In this document: piece by piece, positions 1 through 9,168 of the stretch
Numbering within the stretch: the first letter of the stretch is position 1
Layout: every line of letters starts with the position of its first letter
From: Oceanobacillus manasiensis
GTDB taxonomy: Bacteria > Bacillota > Bacilli > Bacillales > Amphibacillaceae
DNA length: 64,000 nucleotides
Direction of reading: 5' to 3'
NCBI RefSeq assembly: GCF_000724085.1
Contig: NZ_CCDL010000003.1
Coordinates: 574,379-638,378 of the forward strand
Notes under the pieces: model-generated
Databases searched by the model: none
What the model was told of the DNA's origin: nothing
What the model saw: the letters and a program-made list of their open reading frames with translations, nothing else
Position numbers and translations under genes: made by a program

Positions 1-663
1 GCACTTCCATTGGTATTAGAAAGATTGCCAGCAACGTTCGAGCTTGCTGCCGCTTCCATGGTCGTTGCAACGCTAATGGCGGTGCCATTAGGAATTTACT
101 CAGCGCGTAAACAGAATTCATTAGTAGATTTGTTTATTACAGGTGGATCTGTCTTAGGAAAAGCAATGCCAAACTTTTGGTTAGGTATTCTCTTAATTTT
201 GTTGTTTGCAGTAAATATTCAAGTATTTCCTGTTTCTGGAAGAGGGACGATCGTACATATGATTCTCCCCGCGATTACTCTAGGAACGGGCATTGCAGCT
301 GAAATGACAAGGCTTATTCGATCCAATATGCTGGAAATTCTTAACCAGGACTATATCAGAACTGCAAGAAGTAAGGGAGTTTCTAGTAATATATTAGTTT
401 ATAAACATGCATTTCGTAATTCTTTGATCCCTGTAGTCACGATCATGGGTTTGCAAGTTTCACATCTTGTTAGCGGGGCCCTCATAACCGAAAGTGTGTT
501 TTCTTGGCCGGGAATTGGCTTGTTGCTTGTCCAAGCAGTAAATGGGAGGGATATGGCAGTTGTCCAGGCAGCGGTATTTGTCATCGCACTGCTTGTTATC
601 GTTGTAAATCTAATTACGGACTTAATTTATAGATTATTGGACCCAAGAATCAATTATTCATAG
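1..663 (+). CDS. Peptide-type ABC transporter permease (DppB/OppB family), 5' partial
   Basis: Inner-membrane permease subunit of a dipeptide/oligopeptide/nickel-type ABC importer. The reading frame is open to the first base of the window, so the start lies upstream; about 220 residues are visible against roughly 310 for the family, so about 90 N-terminal residues are missing. Several hydrophobic segments are seen, and the cytoplasmic coupling loop (DYIRTARSKG, then a HAFRNSLIPV-like stretch) that docks on the ATPase is present. The next permease starts 12 bases downstream behind TAGGAGG, so they form one operon. The substrate cannot be read from the permease. Confidence 0.9.
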   Translation, partial: ALPLVLERLPATFELAAASMVVATLMAVPLGIYSARKQNSLVDLFITGGSVLGKAMPNFWLGILLILLFAVNIQVFPVSGRGTIVHMILPAITLGTGIAAEMTRLIRSNMLEILNQDYIRTARSKGVSSNILVYKHAFRNSLIPVVTIMGLQVSHLVSGALITESVFSWPGIGLLLVQAVNGRDMAVVQAAVFVIALLVIVVNLITDLIYRLLDPRINYS

Positions 664-674
664 GAGGTGGCATC

Positions 675-1616
675 ATGCAAGGAAATGCCGAAGCAAAAAC
701 AGTAGGGACAATTGGTCAAGCAGTGCGAAAAGATAAAGCCACTGGTGGGTTTAAACGATGGTGTCATCTCCTCTGGCAAAGTAAAACAGGAACTGTTGGT
801 TTTATCATTGTATTATCCGTCGTGTTGGTAGCCATTTTTGCAGACCTTCTAGTACCACACGATCCTGTAGAAAATAATTTATCGGATATGCTGGCACCCC
901 CATTTTGGATGGATGGCGGGTCAGCCGCATACTTGCTTGGAACGGATAACCTTGGAAGGGATATTTTAAGCAGAATTATTGTTGGAACTAGGGTTTCATT
1001 ATTAGTGGGGATATTTTCCGTAGTACTGGCAGGAATCATTGGTTTACTTGTGGGGCTAGCTGCAGGGTATTACGGAAAGTGGGTAGATACTATTCTAATG
1101 AGAATTGTAGATTCCTTTCTTGCCATACCAAGTATTCTGTTTATTCTCGTTGTATTGGCGGTCTTTGAGCCAAGTATTATGACCCTGATTGTCGTCATTG
1201 GTTTAACCAATTGGGTTTCTTATGCCCGAGTAGTAAGAAGTGAAGTACTGAGTGTGAAGGAGAGAGACTTTGTACGTGCCTCTTACTCCATTGGAACAAA
1301 AGATACTACGATAATCAGGAAACATATTGTGCCCAACATCATTTCTTCCTTTATCGTTATTTCCGCATTAAGCGTAGCGACTACAATTATACTTGAAGCC
1401 TCACTAAGCTTTCTTGGATTAGGGATTCAGCCACCTGACGTATCATGGGGAGCTATGCTTACTGATGGGCGGAATTATTTAGCTACCAATTGGTGGATAG
1501 CGACTTTCCCTGGGATTGCTATCACAATTACAGTACTGGGCATTATTTTCCTCGGTGACTGGTTACGAGATGTGCTTGATCCCCGAAACTATTTCAGTAA
1601 AAAAGGAGGAGCTTAG
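675..1616 (+). CDS. Peptide-type ABC transporter permease (DppC/OppC family)
   Basis: Second membrane subunit of the importer, 313 residues, a normal length for DppC/OppC. It has a cytoplasmic N-terminus, one membrane segment near residues 38-58, then an extracytoplasmic loop and five more hydrophobic segments. The coupling motif (RDFVRASYSIG, then HIVPN) is intact. ATG 675 is chosen because TAGGAGGTGG lies 5-14 bases upstream. The ATPase gene begins one base after its stop codon, so translation is probably coupled. Confidence 0.93.
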   Translation: MQGNAEAKTVGTIGQAVRKDKATGGFKRWCHLLWQSKTGTVGFIIVLSVVLVAIFADLLVPHDPVENNLSDMLAPPFWMDGGSAAYLLGTDNLGRDILSRIIVGTRVSLLVGIFSVVLAGIIGLLVGLAAGYYGKWVDTILMRIVDSFLAIPSILFILVVLAVFEPSIMTLIVVIGLTNWVSYARVVRSEVLSVKERDFVRASYSIGTKDTTIIRKHIVPNIISSFIVISALSVATTIILEASLSFLGLGIQPPDVSWGAMLTDGRNYLATNWWIATFPGIAITITVLGIIFLGDWLRDVLDPRNYFSKKGGA

Positions 1617-1617
1617 T

Positions 1618-2604
1618 ATGACAGAGAATCTATTGGAAGTTAAAAATTTGCATACGCATTTTTTCACGGAAAATGGTGTGATTCCTTCTGTGAACGGTGT
1701 ATCCTTTTCGGTCAAAAAAGGGGAGGTCATTGGGATTGTTGGAGAATCAGGATGTGGGAAGAGTGTCACATCCTTATCTATTCTTCAACTTATTAATAAA
1801 CCAGGAAAGATTGTGGAAGGTGAGATAAGGTTTCACGAAAAGGACTTAACCACATTCTCCGAAAAGGAAATACGTAAAATACGGGGTAATAAAATTTCAA
1901 TGATTTTTCAAGAACCATTGACTTCGCTAAACCCTGTTTTCACGATTGGTCATCAAATCTCCGAGGCAATTCGCCTCCATCAAGATGTAGATAAGAAGGA
2001 AGCAAAGCAACGAAGTATCTCTCTTTTACGCAAAGTAGGAATGGCAAATCCAGAACGCCAGTATCATGCCTTTCCTCACTTGCTTAGTGGTGGAATGCGC
2101 CAGCGTGTAATGATTGCTATGGCGCTTTCGTGCAACCCGGAACTTTTGATTGCTGATGAACCGACTACAGCACTAGATGTGACCATTCAAAAGCAGATAT
2201 TAAAGCTAATGAAAAATCTAAGTAATGAGCTTAATACCTCAATTATTTTAATAACACATGACTTAGGTGTTATTGCAGAAATGGTGGACAGAGTTGTTGT
2301 TATGTATGGTGGAGAGATTGTCGAAGAAAATGACGTATATAGTTTATTTGAAAATCCCAAGCATCCTTACACAAAAGGTTTATTGAACAGTACACCAAAA
2401 ATTCATCAACTCAAGGAAAAACTGCAATCTATTGAAGGAAACGTACCAACGCCAGATCAGCTACCATCAGGTTGTAATTTCCAAGATCGATGTCCGTTTG
2501 CAATGGATAAGTGTCGAGAACTATCACCAAATCTAGTTGCTTCTACCGATGGATCTTCCGTCCGTTGCTGGCTACATCAGGAAAAGGAAGTGGTGAATGT
2601 ATGA
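1618..2604 (+). CDS. Peptide-type ABC transporter ATP-binding protein (DppD/OppD family)
   Basis: Nucleotide-binding subunit, 328 residues from ATG 1618 (preceded by AAAGGAGGA). An upstream in-frame start would run deep into the permease gene and is rejected. Walker A GESGCGKS, signature LSGGMRQRV and Walker [13 protein letters not shown] are intact. The C-terminal oligopeptide/dipeptide domain with its spaced cysteines ([14 protein letters not shown]) is present; in this family it can bind an iron-sulfur cluster. It overlaps the next ATPase gene by ATGA, the usual sign of translational coupling. Confidence 0.93.
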   Translation: MTENLLEVKNLHTHFFTENGVIPSVNGVSFSVKKGEVIGIVGESGCGKSVTSLSILQLINKPGKIVEGEIRFHEKDLTTFSEKEIRKIRGNKISMIFQEPLTSLNPVFTIGHQISEAIRLHQDVDKKEAKQRSISLLRKVGMANPERQYHAFPHLLSGGMRQRVMIAMALSCNPELLIADEPTTALDVTIQKQILKLMKNLSNELNTSIILITHDLGVIAEMVDRVVVMYGGEIVEENDVYSLFENPKHPYTKGLLNSTPKIHQLKEKLQSIEGNVPTPDQLPSGCNFQDRCPFAMDKCRELSPNLVASTDGSSVRCWLHQEKEVVNV

Positions 2605-3614
2605 CCCAACAGGTGCAAAAGAAACAAAGTTTAATGAAAGCTCCCTTACTTGAGGTAAAGGAACTTTCAAAGCACTTTGTTGTATCTACTAATCTATTTG
2701 GGAAGCCAAAGGAAAGTGTCAAGGCAGTGAATGGAGTGAATCTATCACTGAAAAAGGGAGAAACACTCGGAATTGTCGGGGAATCTGGCTGTGGTAAATC
2801 TACAATGGGAAACACTATTCTTAGACTAATTGAACCCACCAAAGGCAGCATCTTTTTTGAAGGGCAAGATGTACTAAACATGACGTCAACACAGCTGCAA
2901 AAAATGCGGAAAGAGGTTCAAATGATTTTTCAAGATCCTTTCTCTTCCTTAAATCCAAGGATGAGGGTATTTGATATTATTGCCGAACCATTGCGAACCC
3001 ATAAAGCGGCAGTCGGTAAAGAATTGCAGCAGAGAGTTTATGAGCTTCTCAATCTTGTAGGGCTCGATCACTCTCAGGCAAATCGTTTCCCCCATCAGTT
3101 TAGTGGTGGTCAAAGACAACGAATTGGTATCGCTCGGGCTATTGCTTTAAAACCCAAATTAATTGTTTGTGACGAACCCGTTTCTGCTTTGGATGTTTCG
3201 ATTCAGGCACAAATACTGAATCTTTTATTAGAACTTAAGGAAAAGCTGCAGCTAACTTTAATATTTATTGGACATGGCATACCTGCTGTGAAATATATCA
3301 GCGACAGGATTGCTGTGATGTATATGGGAGAAATCGTGGAAATGGCTGATAAAGAAAGTCTATTTGCAAATACACGGCATCCCTACACCCAAGGGCTTAT
3401 TTCAGCGGTTCCAATTCCAGACCCTTCCTTAAGAGAAGTATCCGAGCAGGTAATCCTCGAAAAGGATTTGCCGGATCAGCGCAACCTGCCAAAAGGATGT
3501 AGTTTTTACTCGCGCTGCCCATTTGCAACAGAAAAATGTAAAGGGCAAAAACCGGAATTGAAAGCAAATGAAGAAGGACATCTTGTAGCTTGTCATTATC
3601 CATTGCATGCATAA
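2601..3614 (+). CDS. Peptide-type ABC transporter ATP-binding protein (DppF/OppF family)
   Basis: Second ATPase of the importer, 337 residues, starting at ATG 2601 that overlaps the previous stop. Walker [10 protein letters not shown], signature FSGGQRQRI and Walker B LIVCDEPVSALD are present, as is the C-terminal cysteine-containing domain (CSFYSRCPFATEKC). One oddity: the H-loop, usually SHD or AHD followed by L, reads IGHGIP here. The switch histidine is kept but the following aspartate is glycine. The partner ATPase has the normal THDLG. The family call is secure; the effect of the change on turnover is unknown. Confidence 0.92.
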   Translation: MTQQVQKKQSLMKAPLLEVKELSKHFVVSTNLFGKPKESVKAVNGVNLSLKKGETLGIVGESGCGKSTMGNTILRLIEPTKGSIFFEGQDVLNMTSTQLQKMRKEVQMIFQDPFSSLNPRMRVFDIIAEPLRTHKAAVGKELQQRVYELLNLVGLDHSQANRFPHQFSGGQRQRIGIARAIALKPKLIVCDEPVSALDVSIQAQILNLLLELKEKLQLTLIFIGHGIPAVKYISDRIAVMYMGEIVEMADKESLFANTRHPYTQGLISAVPIPDPSLREVSEQVILEKDLPDQRNLPKGCSFYSRCPFATEKCKGQKPELKANEEGHLVACHYPLHA

Positions 3615-3633
3615 AAAAGGAGGAAAAGAAATT

Positions 3634-4761
3634 ATGAAAATAATCGTTGTTGGAACCGGAATTGTTGGATCAAGTGCAGCTTATCATCTTGCCAAAAGTG
3701 GAGTAGAGGTTGTGATGATAGACCGAATTGAGGAGGGGAAGGCAACTTCTGCGGGGGCTGGCATCGTCTGTCCGTGGATATCCCGTGTAGATGATCCAGA
3801 TTGGTACCAAATTGCGAAACGTGGTGCCAGGTTCTATCCAGACCTCATTGAACAGTTAGAACAAGATGGGGAGACAGAAACAGGTTATAAAAAAGTCGGT
3901 GCGCTTAGTGTTAGCTCAGATCCCGCCAAACTGGACGTTGTAGAGAAACGAGTTAGAAAGAAACAAGAAGAAGCTCCTGAAGCAGGTGAAATCCAAAGAT
4001 TAGATGCAACACAAGCACAAGCAATGTTTCCAGCCCTTGCTGATGATTTGGAAGCTGTCTATGTCCCTGGCGCTGCTCGTATAGATGGTGGCTATTTACG
4101 AGATGCGCTAAAACGGGCTTCTCAAAAACACGGTGCACGTTTAATTGAAGGAGAGGCAATACTCCATATGTCCGAGAAAAAGATAACGGGTGTCAGCGTA
4201 AATGGTGAAACCATTAATGCTGATAAAGTACTTATCACAGCAGGAGCATGGGCACCAGAATTATTAAAGCCACTGGGACTGGAACTGGCGATGGAACCAC
4301 AGCGTGGACAAATTGCCCATATCAATCTACCTGAACAGGATACGTCAGATTGGCCAGTTGTGTTACCGCAAACTAGCCATTACATGTTGGCGTTTGATGA
4401 TTCTCGTGTTGTGGCCGGTGCCACAAGAGAAACCGGGTCTGGATTCGATTATAGATTAACAGCTGGAGGTGTGCACGAAGTATTGGGCGCCGCTTTAGAT
4501 GTTGCACCTGGTTTGAATGCTGGAACACTAAAAGAAGTACGTATTGGTTTTCGACCGATGGGACCAGATATTCTCCCATTAGTAGGAGCTGTTGACGCCA
4601 TTGCCGGATTATACATGGCGAACGGATTGGGGGCCTCTGGATTAACGATGGGTCCTTATGTTGGTACATTGGCAGCAGAATTAATGATGGATGGACTAAT
4701 AGAACTGGACATGAGCCCATATCAGCCAATGCGAGCAATTTCAGTAAAAGAAACAATTTAG
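3634..4761 (+). CDS. FAD-dependent amino-acid oxidoreductase (DadA / glycine oxidase-like)
   Basis: Flavoprotein of the D-amino-acid dehydrogenase / glycine oxidase superfamily, 375 residues. The N-terminal dinucleotide-binding motif is VVGTGIVGSSAAYHLAKSG, followed by the acidic residue that contacts the ribose (MIDR). A C-terminal flavin-contact region with G-rich GLYMANGLGASGLTMGP is visible. ATG 3634 follows AAAAAAGGAGG; an earlier ATG at 3607 sits inside the upstream gene. The family oxidises amino acids or N-methylated amino acids to 2-oxo acids. Downstream malate synthase G suggests glyoxylate as product, hence glycine or sarcosine as substrate, but this is inference. Confidence 0.88.
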   Translation: MKIIVVGTGIVGSSAAYHLAKSGVEVVMIDRIEEGKATSAGAGIVCPWISRVDDPDWYQIAKRGARFYPDLIEQLEQDGETETGYKKVGALSVSSDPAKLDVVEKRVRKKQEEAPEAGEIQRLDATQAQAMFPALADDLEAVYVPGAARIDGGYLRDALKRASQKHGARLIEGEAILHMSEKKITGVSVNGETINADKVLITAGAWAPELLKPLGLELAMEPQRGQIAHINLPEQDTSDWPVVLPQTSHYMLAFDDSRVVAGATRETGSGFDYRLTAGGVHEVLGAALDVAPGLNAGTLKEVRIGFRPMGPDILPLVGAVDAIAGLYMANGLGASGLTMGPYVGTLAAELMMDGLIELDMSPYQPMRAISVKETI

Positions 4762-4785
4762 CACTTACATGAGAGGCTGATAGAA

Positions 4786-6954
4786 ATGACAACATACAAA
4801 AAAATAGGTACATTACAAGTGGAAGAAGGGTTATATCACTTTCTGCAAGAAGAGGTCTTAATCGATTTCGATCTTAATCAAAACAAATTTTGGAACGACT
4901 TTTCTTGCCTAGTGAGTGAGCTGACGCCTGAAAATGAGGAGTTACTTAAGAAAAGAAAACAATTACAGACAGCAATTAATGACTGGCATGTTGCAAATCC
5001 TACGTTTAATCAAAAGCAATATAAGCAGTTTCTTGAAGCAATCGGATACTTAGAAAAGGAACCTGAAACAGTGAATATTACCACTGATAATGTGGATGAT
5101 GAGATAACTATTGCAGGGCCCCAACTAGTTGTTCCTGTAAACAACGCACGCTATGCCATTAATGCTGCCAATGCTCGATGGGGAAGTCTATATGATGCTT
5201 TGTATGGGACGGACGTAATACCAGAAACAGATGGAGCTGAAAAAGGTTCGAGTTATAACCCTAAACGAGGAGAAAAGGTAGTCGCTTTCGGGCGAAGCCT
5301 TTTAGATCAATTTCTCCCATTGGTAAAAGGAAGTCATCACAATGTAAATGGGTATTTCATCGGGGAAGGAGGACTGGTTTTCACACTTGAAGATGGAAGG
5401 AGTACTACATTAGAAGAACTCTCTTTATTCCGTGGCTTTCGTGGAGAAAAAGATAATCCCACTTCCATTCTATTTAGACATCATGGGCTTCATATTGAAT
5501 TGGTGCGTGACAAGAAGGATCCAATTGGCAGTCAGGATAAGGCATATGTTAAGGATATTATATTTGAAGCTGCACTCACGACCATAATTGACTGTGAAGA
5601 CTCAGTTGCAGCAGTTGACGCAGAGGATAAGCTGGATGTCTATCGTAACTGGCTTGGACTCATGAAAGGCAATTTAACTGCTTCCTTTAAGAAGAATGGC
5701 AGTATGTTTAAACGATGTTTACAAGGTGATAGAGAATATACCGGTTTAAATGATGATAGGTTTACTCTTAGGGGAAGATCTTTATTGTTTATTCGGAATG
5801 TTGGACATTTGATGACAACCGACGCGATATTAGATGAAGCTGGTAATCCTCTGTTTGAAGGTATACTGGATACCGTCGTAACCAGCCTTATTAGCCTCCA
5901 CTCGTTGAAAGGAAGAGGGAAGTATGTCAATTCTAAAACAGGATCTATCTATATTGTTAAACCAAAGATGCATGGCCCTAAGGAAGTGGCATTTAGCAAT
6001 ACATTGTTTAACCGAGTAGAAGATTTACTTGGCCTAAAACGGCATACGATTAAAATTGGTGTGATGGATGAGGAAAGAAGGACTTCCCTTAACTTAAAAG
6101 CGTGTATGGAGCAAGTAAAAGAGCGTATTGTGTTTGTAAATACAGGTTTTTTGGATCGTACTGGCGATGAGATTCATACGTCAATGCTTGTTGGTCCGGT
6201 TCAAAGAAAGAATGACATGAAGCATACAGAATGGATCCAAGCCTATGAGGCTTCAAATGTCTCGGCCGCCCTGTCAAGTGGGTTTCAAAAAACAGCGCAG
6301 ATTGGAAAGGGCATGTGGGCGGCACCTGAACGTATGAAAGCAATGCTCGAGGAAAAGGTATTGCATCCACAAGCTGGCGCAACAACAGCATGGGTTCCTT
6401 CACCTACAGCTGCAACACTACATGCTCTTCACTATCATCAAGTAGATGTTCACAAGATTCAGCAGCAGCTATCAAAAAATGAGGTGTCTTCGTATCGTGA
6501 CAGGCTTTTAAAGATTCCCATAATGAAGAATACATCAATTACTGAAGAAGATATAGAACAGGAATTAAACAATAATGTTCAAGGAATACTTGGGTATGTC
6601 GTTCGTTGGGTTAATCATGGAATTGGTTGTTCAAAAGTCCCTGACATTCACAATATTGGTTTAATGGAGGACCGTGCTACTCTGCGAATTTCCAGTCAAC
6701 ACATCGCAAACTGGCTGCACCATGGAGTTTGCACGAAGGGACAGGTCTACGATGCTTTCAAAAATATGGCGAAAGTGGTTGATCAACAGAATCAGTTGGA
6801 TGCATTCTACGAGCCCATGGCAAATAACGAAGTAAATTCAATTGCCTTCCAGACCGCATGTAAGCTTGTCTTCGAAGGGAAAAAGCAGTCAAATGGCTAT
6901 ACAGAACCTATTTTGCATGAGGGACGGAGAGCAAAAAAAGCAGAAAATATGTGA
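4786..6954 (+). CDS. glcB: Malate synthase G
   Basis: Cytoplasmic enzyme condensing glyoxylate with acetyl-CoA to malate. The 722 residues match the monomeric G isoform (about 720) rather than the A isoform (about 530). Conserved blocks visible are IDCEDSVAAVDAEDK, the KPKMHGP...VMDEERRTSLNL region that binds glyoxylate and magnesium, and a C-terminal block around NHGIGCSKVPDI and MEDRATLRISSQH. ATG 4786 has GAGAGG nine bases upstream. No isocitrate lyase is in the window, so glyoxylate probably comes from another route, perhaps the flavin oxidase just upstream. Confidence 0.96.
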   Translation: MTTYKKIGTLQVEEGLYHFLQEEVLIDFDLNQNKFWNDFSCLVSELTPENEELLKKRKQLQTAINDWHVANPTFNQKQYKQFLEAIGYLEKEPETVNITTDNVDDEITIAGPQLVVPVNNARYAINAANARWGSLYDALYGTDVIPETDGAEKGSSYNPKRGEKVVAFGRSLLDQFLPLVKGSHHNVNGYFIGEGGLVFTLEDGRSTTLEELSLFRGFRGEKDNPTSILFRHHGLHIELVRDKKDPIGSQDKAYVKDIIFEAALTTIIDCEDSVAAVDAEDKLDVYRNWLGLMKGNLTASFKKNGSMFKRCLQGDREYTGLNDDRFTLRGRSLLFIRNVGHLMTTDAILDEAGNPLFEGILDTVVTSLISLHSLKGRGKYVNSKTGSIYIVKPKMHGPKEVAFSNTLFNRVEDLLGLKRHTIKIGVMDEERRTSLNLKACMEQVKERIVFVNTGFLDRTGDEIHTSMLVGPVQRKNDMKHTEWIQAYEASNVSAALSSGFQKTAQIGKGMWAAPERMKAMLEEKVLHPQAGATTAWVPSPTAATLHALHYHQVDVHKIQQQLSKNEVSSYRDRLLKIPIMKNTSITEEDIEQELNNNVQGILGYVVRWVNHGIGCSKVPDIHNIGLMEDRATLRISSQHIANWLHHGVCTKGQVYDAFKNMAKVVDQQNQLDAFYEPMANNEVNSIAFQTACKLVFEGKKQSNGYTEPILHEGRRAKKAENM

Positions 6955-6976
6955 TGGTGAAATAGAGGGTGAAAAT

Positions 6977-7741
6977 GTGAAATTTGTTAGATACACAGAT
7001 AAAAATCAAGTGTTTCAGGGGGTTTTGGAAAACGACAGAATCCTCCAAATCTCTGGGGACCTCTTCAGCAACTGGACGAAAACAAATATGGTTCACCAAC
7101 TTAGTGAAGTGAAACTACTTGCACCACTAATACCCAATCAAATTATAGGTATTGGGGCGAATTATGTAGCAAGTGAAGAAGAATTACCTAGAGAATCTGT
7201 ACAACATCCAGTATTCTTTTTTAAGCCAGTATCTTCCGTAATTGGCACTGGTGAAAACATTGTCATACCAGAGCAGGTTGAAAATGTGAAATTTGAGGCA
7301 GAATTGGCTGTTGTTGTTGGAAAAGAGATTAAACAACTACTACCAGAAGAACCTGTGGAACCATATGTATTTGGTTATACAATCGCAAACGATGTTACAG
7401 CACCGGACATGTTTCATCCGGATGGCCACTGGACCATTGGAAAAGCCTTTGATACATTTACCCCGATCGGTCCAGTAGTAGAAACCAACCTTGACTTAGA
7501 TAAGGTTCGAATTGAAGCGAAAGTCAATGGTGTGAGGAAGCAAAGTAGTCCAACACGTTTGATGATTGTCACCATTGAAGAGATGATCCGTTATTTATCT
7601 CATGTGATGACATTACAGCCAGGAGACGTCATCTTAACGGGAAGTCCTGTCGGTGCAGAAATGGTCGGGGAAAATATAATGGTAGAGTGCACCATTGAAG
7701 GTATAGGGACAATACGTAACGAAACGAAAGGTAGTTATTGA
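6977..7741 (+). CDS. Fumarylacetoacetate hydrolase (FAH) family protein
   Basis: 254-residue enzyme of the FAH superfamily, which hydrolyses or hydrates 2,4-dioxo acids (acylpyruvates, 2-oxopent-4-enoate) with a divalent metal. The metal-binding E-x-E (FEAELAVVVG) and following aspartate (IANDVTAPD), plus the C-terminal PGDVILTGSPVG signature, are present. GTG 6977 is chosen because AGAGGGTGA lies 5-13 bases upstream; longer in-frame starts fall within the malate synthase gene. It is the last gene before a strong hairpin, so it closes the operon. Its substrate is not evident. Confidence 0.88.
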   Translation: MKFVRYTDKNQVFQGVLENDRILQISGDLFSNWTKTNMVHQLSEVKLLAPLIPNQIIGIGANYVASEEELPRESVQHPVFFFKPVSSVIGTGENIVIPEQVENVKFEAELAVVVGKEIKQLLPEEPVEPYVFGYTIANDVTAPDMFHPDGHWTIGKAFDTFTPIGPVVETNLDLDKVRIEAKVNGVRKQSSPTRLMIVTIEEMIRYLSHVMTLQPGDVILTGSPVGAEMVGENIMVECTIEGIGTIRNETKGSY

Positions 7742-7855
7742 TTAAAAACCATATGACTTTTCTGTTACGAGAACTTGTAAGAGGATGAAACAAAAGGATT
7801 TTAATAAGAGAAAATTTTCGGTGAATATATCCTAGTTTCCGAACGTACTTTTGGC

Positions 7856-7901
7856 GTACTATTTCCTGTAGCGCACGGGAAATAGTACCTTTTAATTTTT
7901 T
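7856..7901 (+). terminator. Terminator of the opp-like / glcB operon
   Basis: Eleven-base stem (GTACTATTTCC pairing with GGAAATAGTAC) around a 10-base loop, followed by CTTTTAATTTTTTT. Orientation fits termination after the FAH gene. Confidence 0.85.
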
Positions 7902-7917
7902 TAAATTCGCTGTTGGT

Positions 7918-7958
7918 GGAGGAAAGCATGTTGTGCTTCCTCTTCCGTTTATTGTTTT
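7918..7958 (+). terminator. Second hairpin in the 7.74-8.04 kb gap
   Basis: GAGGAAAGCA pairs with GTGCTTCCTC (one bulged A), followed within 15 bases by TTTATTGTTTTTT. It may be a back-up terminator. Apart from the two hairpins, the gap 7742-8039 shows no gene. Confidence 0.5.
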
Positions 7959-8039
7959 TTAAAACAGATAACTTCTATTACCCAACGACTTCAAAACTTG
8001 ATTACTATTAACTTATAAATTAGAGGGGATCATAGAAGG

Positions 8040-8990
8040 CTACTCTTGAGCTAAATTTCCCTCTTTTGAGAAAAAGTCTTTTAAAGCTTGCTTATTTTGA
8101 TCAAGATCTATATCTAATACAGCCCCAACATTCACACGTTGGTTTGTAAAAGATCCATCAACAGGAAGTCTCAATGTCTCGACATCTTGGTTTGAAGTCA
8201 GTAATCCTTTTCCAATTGAAAATAAGGTATTATTACTTATATTTGTATCAACATATCCTGTTGCTACGCCCATTGTTTTTGGTAGATTAACTATGCTATT
8301 TATTGAAATAGCCTCATCTTTTAATTTCGATAGTACTTCCTGTTGACGTCTAACCCTGCCGAAATCACTTTCACTGTCTTTGCGAAAACGTACATAGCCT
8401 AAAAGTTCCTCGCCGTGTAATGTTTGTTCTCCTTTTTCTAGCGTCATTCCAATATTCTTTGACATTCTTTTCGCTACATCTATATTTAGACCGTCTGGGA
8501 CTATCAAATCTATTATTTTAGGGAAACCATTAAAGTCGACGGTGGCATAGTAGTTAATGTCGGTATCAAAGTTTTGTTTGATTGTTTGTCTAAGTAACTC
8601 AGGTCCACCAAAAGAATAGGCAGCATTTAACTTATTCATTCCGTATCCAGGTATGTCAACATATATATCGCGCATTAAAGATACTAATTTTACGTCATGC
8701 GTATTTTGGTTGTAATAACCAATCATTAAGGTGTCTGAACGACCTTGTTCTCCTTCTCTTGCGTCTGATCCAATTAAGAGTACCTTTATCTCCCCAAACT
8801 TTACTTCTTCTCCTGTGAAATCTTGGTGGTTGGATGTAGTACTAGATGTGTTTTCTTTTTTTGCTGCAGATAAACCTTGATTAAATTGGATGATACTGTA
8901 TGTAATAACAACTCCTACTAATAAAACAAAAGTAAGAAAAAATAACTTTATTCTTCTTTTTCTTTTTGATCTCTTCTTTAATCTCCCCAT
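8040..8990 (-). CDS. LytR-CpsA-Psr (LCP) family protein
   Basis: Membrane-anchored phosphotransferase of the LCP family, 316 residues; members attach teichoic acid or other anionic polymers to peptidoglycan outside the cell. A basic N-terminus (residues 1-13) is followed by one membrane helix (about 14-35), then the catalytic domain with LLIGSDAREGEQGRSDT, the LMRDIYVDIPG block and the RFRKDSESDFGRVRRQQ arginine-rich motif. The start is fixed by AAGGAGTG upstream. It is divergent from an XRE regulator, and two identical palindromes lie in the shared promoter region. Confidence 0.94.
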   Translation of the reverse strand: MGRLKKRSKRKRRIKLFFLTFVLLVGVVITYSIIQFNQGLSAAKKENTSSTTSNHQDFTGEEVKFGEIKVLLIGSDAREGEQGRSDTLMIGYYNQNTHDVKLVSLMRDIYVDIPGYGMNKLNAAYSFGGPELLRQTIKQNFDTDINYYATVDFNGFPKIIDLIVPDGLNIDVAKRMSKNIGMTLEKGEQTLHGEELLGYVRFRKDSESDFGRVRRQQEVLSKLKDEAISINSIVNLPKTMGVATGYVDTNISNNTLFSIGKGLLTSNQDVETLRLPVDGSFTNQRVNVGAVLDIDLDQNKQALKDFFSKEGNLAQE

Positions 8991-9036
8991 GTAAATGACA
9001 CTCCTTGTATTAATGTATGTAAACTATATGATAATG

Positions 9037-9051
9037 TTGACAAAATGTCAA
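9037..9051. promoter_or_regulatory. Palindromic operator candidate, copy 1
   Basis: TTGACAAAATGTCAA is a perfect inverted repeat (TTGACA-N3-TGTCAA) 46 bases upstream of the LCP start. An identical copy lies 55 bases away. Binding by the adjacent XRE regulator is inferred from position only. Confidence 0.6.
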
Positions 9052-9091
9052 AACAATAAATTCTTGTAAAATTAAATGCTTGATCAATAGA

Positions 9092-9106
9092 TTGACAAAA
9101 TGTCAA
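9092..9106. promoter_or_regulatory. Palindromic operator candidate, copy 2
   Basis: Second identical TTGACAAAATGTCAA, 62 bases upstream of the regulator ATG. Its TTGACA half could also act as a -35 hexamer, so occupancy would block transcription. Confidence 0.6.
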
Positions 9107-9168
9107 CGATGTTGTAAATTGCGATATAGATGAGACAATCAAGATAAAATGGGTAGGTGAACACATTA

